DNA of 7,649 nucleotides from Terriglobia bacterium (lineage in GTDB: Bacteria; Acidobacteriota; Terriglobia; UBA7540). Below the pieces are notes generated by a model that was not told where the DNA came from, searched no databases, and saw nothing but the letters and a program-made list of their open reading frames with translations. Position numbers and translations under genes: made by a program. Numbering within the stretch: the stretch's first letter is position 1; each line of letters opens with the position of its first letter. Where the stretch lies: assembly GCA_030042795.1 (NCBI GenBank), contig JASHYZ010000157.1, positions 1-7,649 of the forward strand, written 5' to 3'. This document shows positions 7,354 to 7,649 of the stretch, piece by piece.

Positions 7354-7360
7354 CTTCAGG

Positions 7361-7366
7361 ACCTCC
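7361..7366 (-). promoter_or_regulatory. Ribosome binding site of the acyl-CoA synthetase
   Basis: On the minus strand GGAGGT lies seven nucleotides before the ATG at 7353, a near-ideal Shine-Dalgarno. A small hairpin, TCCGG/CCGGA with a 3-nt loop (7364-7376), shares three bases with it and could partly hide it. Confidence 0.75.
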
Positions 7367-7382
7367 GGATACCGGAGTCATT

Positions 7383-7395
7383 TGAAGGGCCTTCA
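7383..7395. promoter_or_regulatory. Operator-like dyad upstream of the acyl-CoA synthetase
   Basis: TGAAGGGCCTTCA is a perfect dyad with 6-bp arms around one central base, about 30 nt upstream of the synthetase ATG. Its position would suit a repressor site or a leader hairpin. I do not recognise it as the site of a known regulator, and it may simply be the edge of the adjacent repeat. Confidence 0.3.
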
Positions 7396-7396
7396 C

Positions 7397-7412
7397 TCCC
7401 GCGAAAGCGGGA
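7397..7412. repeat. Short hairpin repeat TCCCGC-GAAA-GCGGGA
   Basis: A perfect 6-bp stem with a GAAA loop is followed by ATCCC. It resembles the widespread ATTCCCGC...GCGGGAAT class of bacterial intergenic repeats (the Neisseria dRS3 repeat is the named example). The similarity is from memory. No T-tract follows on either side, so it does not look like a terminator. Confidence 0.5.
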
Positions 7413-7445
7413 ATCCCTTGCGCTCACAACGGCACTCCGCCCACG

Positions 7446-7599
7446 CGTCATTCTAAGCCGATTCGCTTCCCCGCTCGCGAATCGCTCCGAGCCCGCGAAG
7501 AGGCTCACGGTAAACCTTGCGGAGCGGAGCGAAGATTCCCTGTATTTGCCTTGCAGGGCAAAAGAAATGCCGGGATGCTTCGCTTCGCTCAGCATGACG
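7446..7599. repeat. Palindromic intergenic element with matching ends (MITE-like)
   Basis: The ends CGTCATTCT (7446-7454) and AGCATGACG (7591-7599) are inverted repeats matching at 8 of 9 positions. Inside lie three further dyads. CGATTCGC/GCGAATCG (7459-7466 and 7477-7484) has 8-bp arms. A 19-bp imperfect inverted repeat pairs 7522-7540 with 7572-7590 (16 of 19). TTTGCC/GGCAAA (7545-7550 and 7557-7562) sits in its loop. Motifs of the type CGTCATTCTGAGCGAAGCGAAG recur between genes in acidobacterial and some Chloroflexi genomes as far as I recall, so this is probably one copy of a dispersed, non-autonomous family. No transposase is present. Positions 7600-7649 show nothing I recognise. Confidence 0.6.
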
Positions 7600-7649
7600 A
7601 GCTTCAGAACTCGGGTGTTAGCGGTGACCTCTACGTGGCTTCCACTCTT

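Noticed and set aside
7397..7412. Hairpin as an intrinsic terminator or CRISPR repeat
   Set aside because: No T-tract follows on either strand, and there is no regular series of identical repeats with spacers.
7356..7595. A 79-residue open frame on the minus strand upstream of the synthetase (begins MLSEAKHPG)
   Set aside because: It lies almost wholly inside the palindromic repeats at 7383-7599, so its sequence is translated repeat. It has no recognisable domain. Such frames are a common annotation artefact of this repeat type.

Overview
The window carries five complete, ordinary-looking chromosomal genes and two intergenic stretches rich in repeats. The best guess for the source is a member of the Acidobacteriota. 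The BshC protein begins with MECHC and PNTS motifs, which I associate with acidobacterial homologues. The DNA is GC-rich. The repeat at 7446-7599 resembles the dispersed palindromic repeats common between acidobacterial genes. I made this assignment from memory without any search, so treat it as moderate.

Layout. Positions 1-198 hold no clear gene but contain direct and inverted copies of AGTTCGGAGTT that run almost to the start codon of the first gene. On the plus strand, 199-1113 encodes a DapA-superfamily lyase/aldolase that looks closer to 4-hydroxy-2-oxoglutarate aldolase (HOGA) than to true dihydrodipicolinate synthase. It is followed after 101 nt by bshC (1215-2861), the cysteine-adding enzyme of bacillithiol synthesis. 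Three genes lie on the minus strand. In transcription order they are a long-chain acyl-CoA synthetase (7353-5497), a membrane protein of the lipase maturation factor family (about 5432-3771), and thiG, thiazole synthase (3687-2911). bshC and thiG converge, with 49 nt between their stop codons. A GC-rich hairpin plus T-rich tract at 5433-5466 looks like a terminator for the synthetase gene and sits on the start of the membrane-protein gene. Upstream of the synthetase (7354-7649) are a stack of small dyads, a short hairpin repeat and a larger palindromic element of about 154 bp.

How the genes fit together. I see no single pathway. Bacillithiol synthesis (bshC), thiamin thiazole synthesis (thiG) and acyl-CoA activation are separate housekeeping functions. 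The synthetase and the lipase maturation factor homologue may share a link to lipids, but that rests only on adjacency. No phage, transposase, CRISPR or defence gene is visible, and I find no convincing new multi-gene system. The points most worth checking are the intergenic repeat families, the terminator/start overlap, a palindrome-rich linker inside the membrane-protein gene, and the substrate of the DapA-like enzyme.
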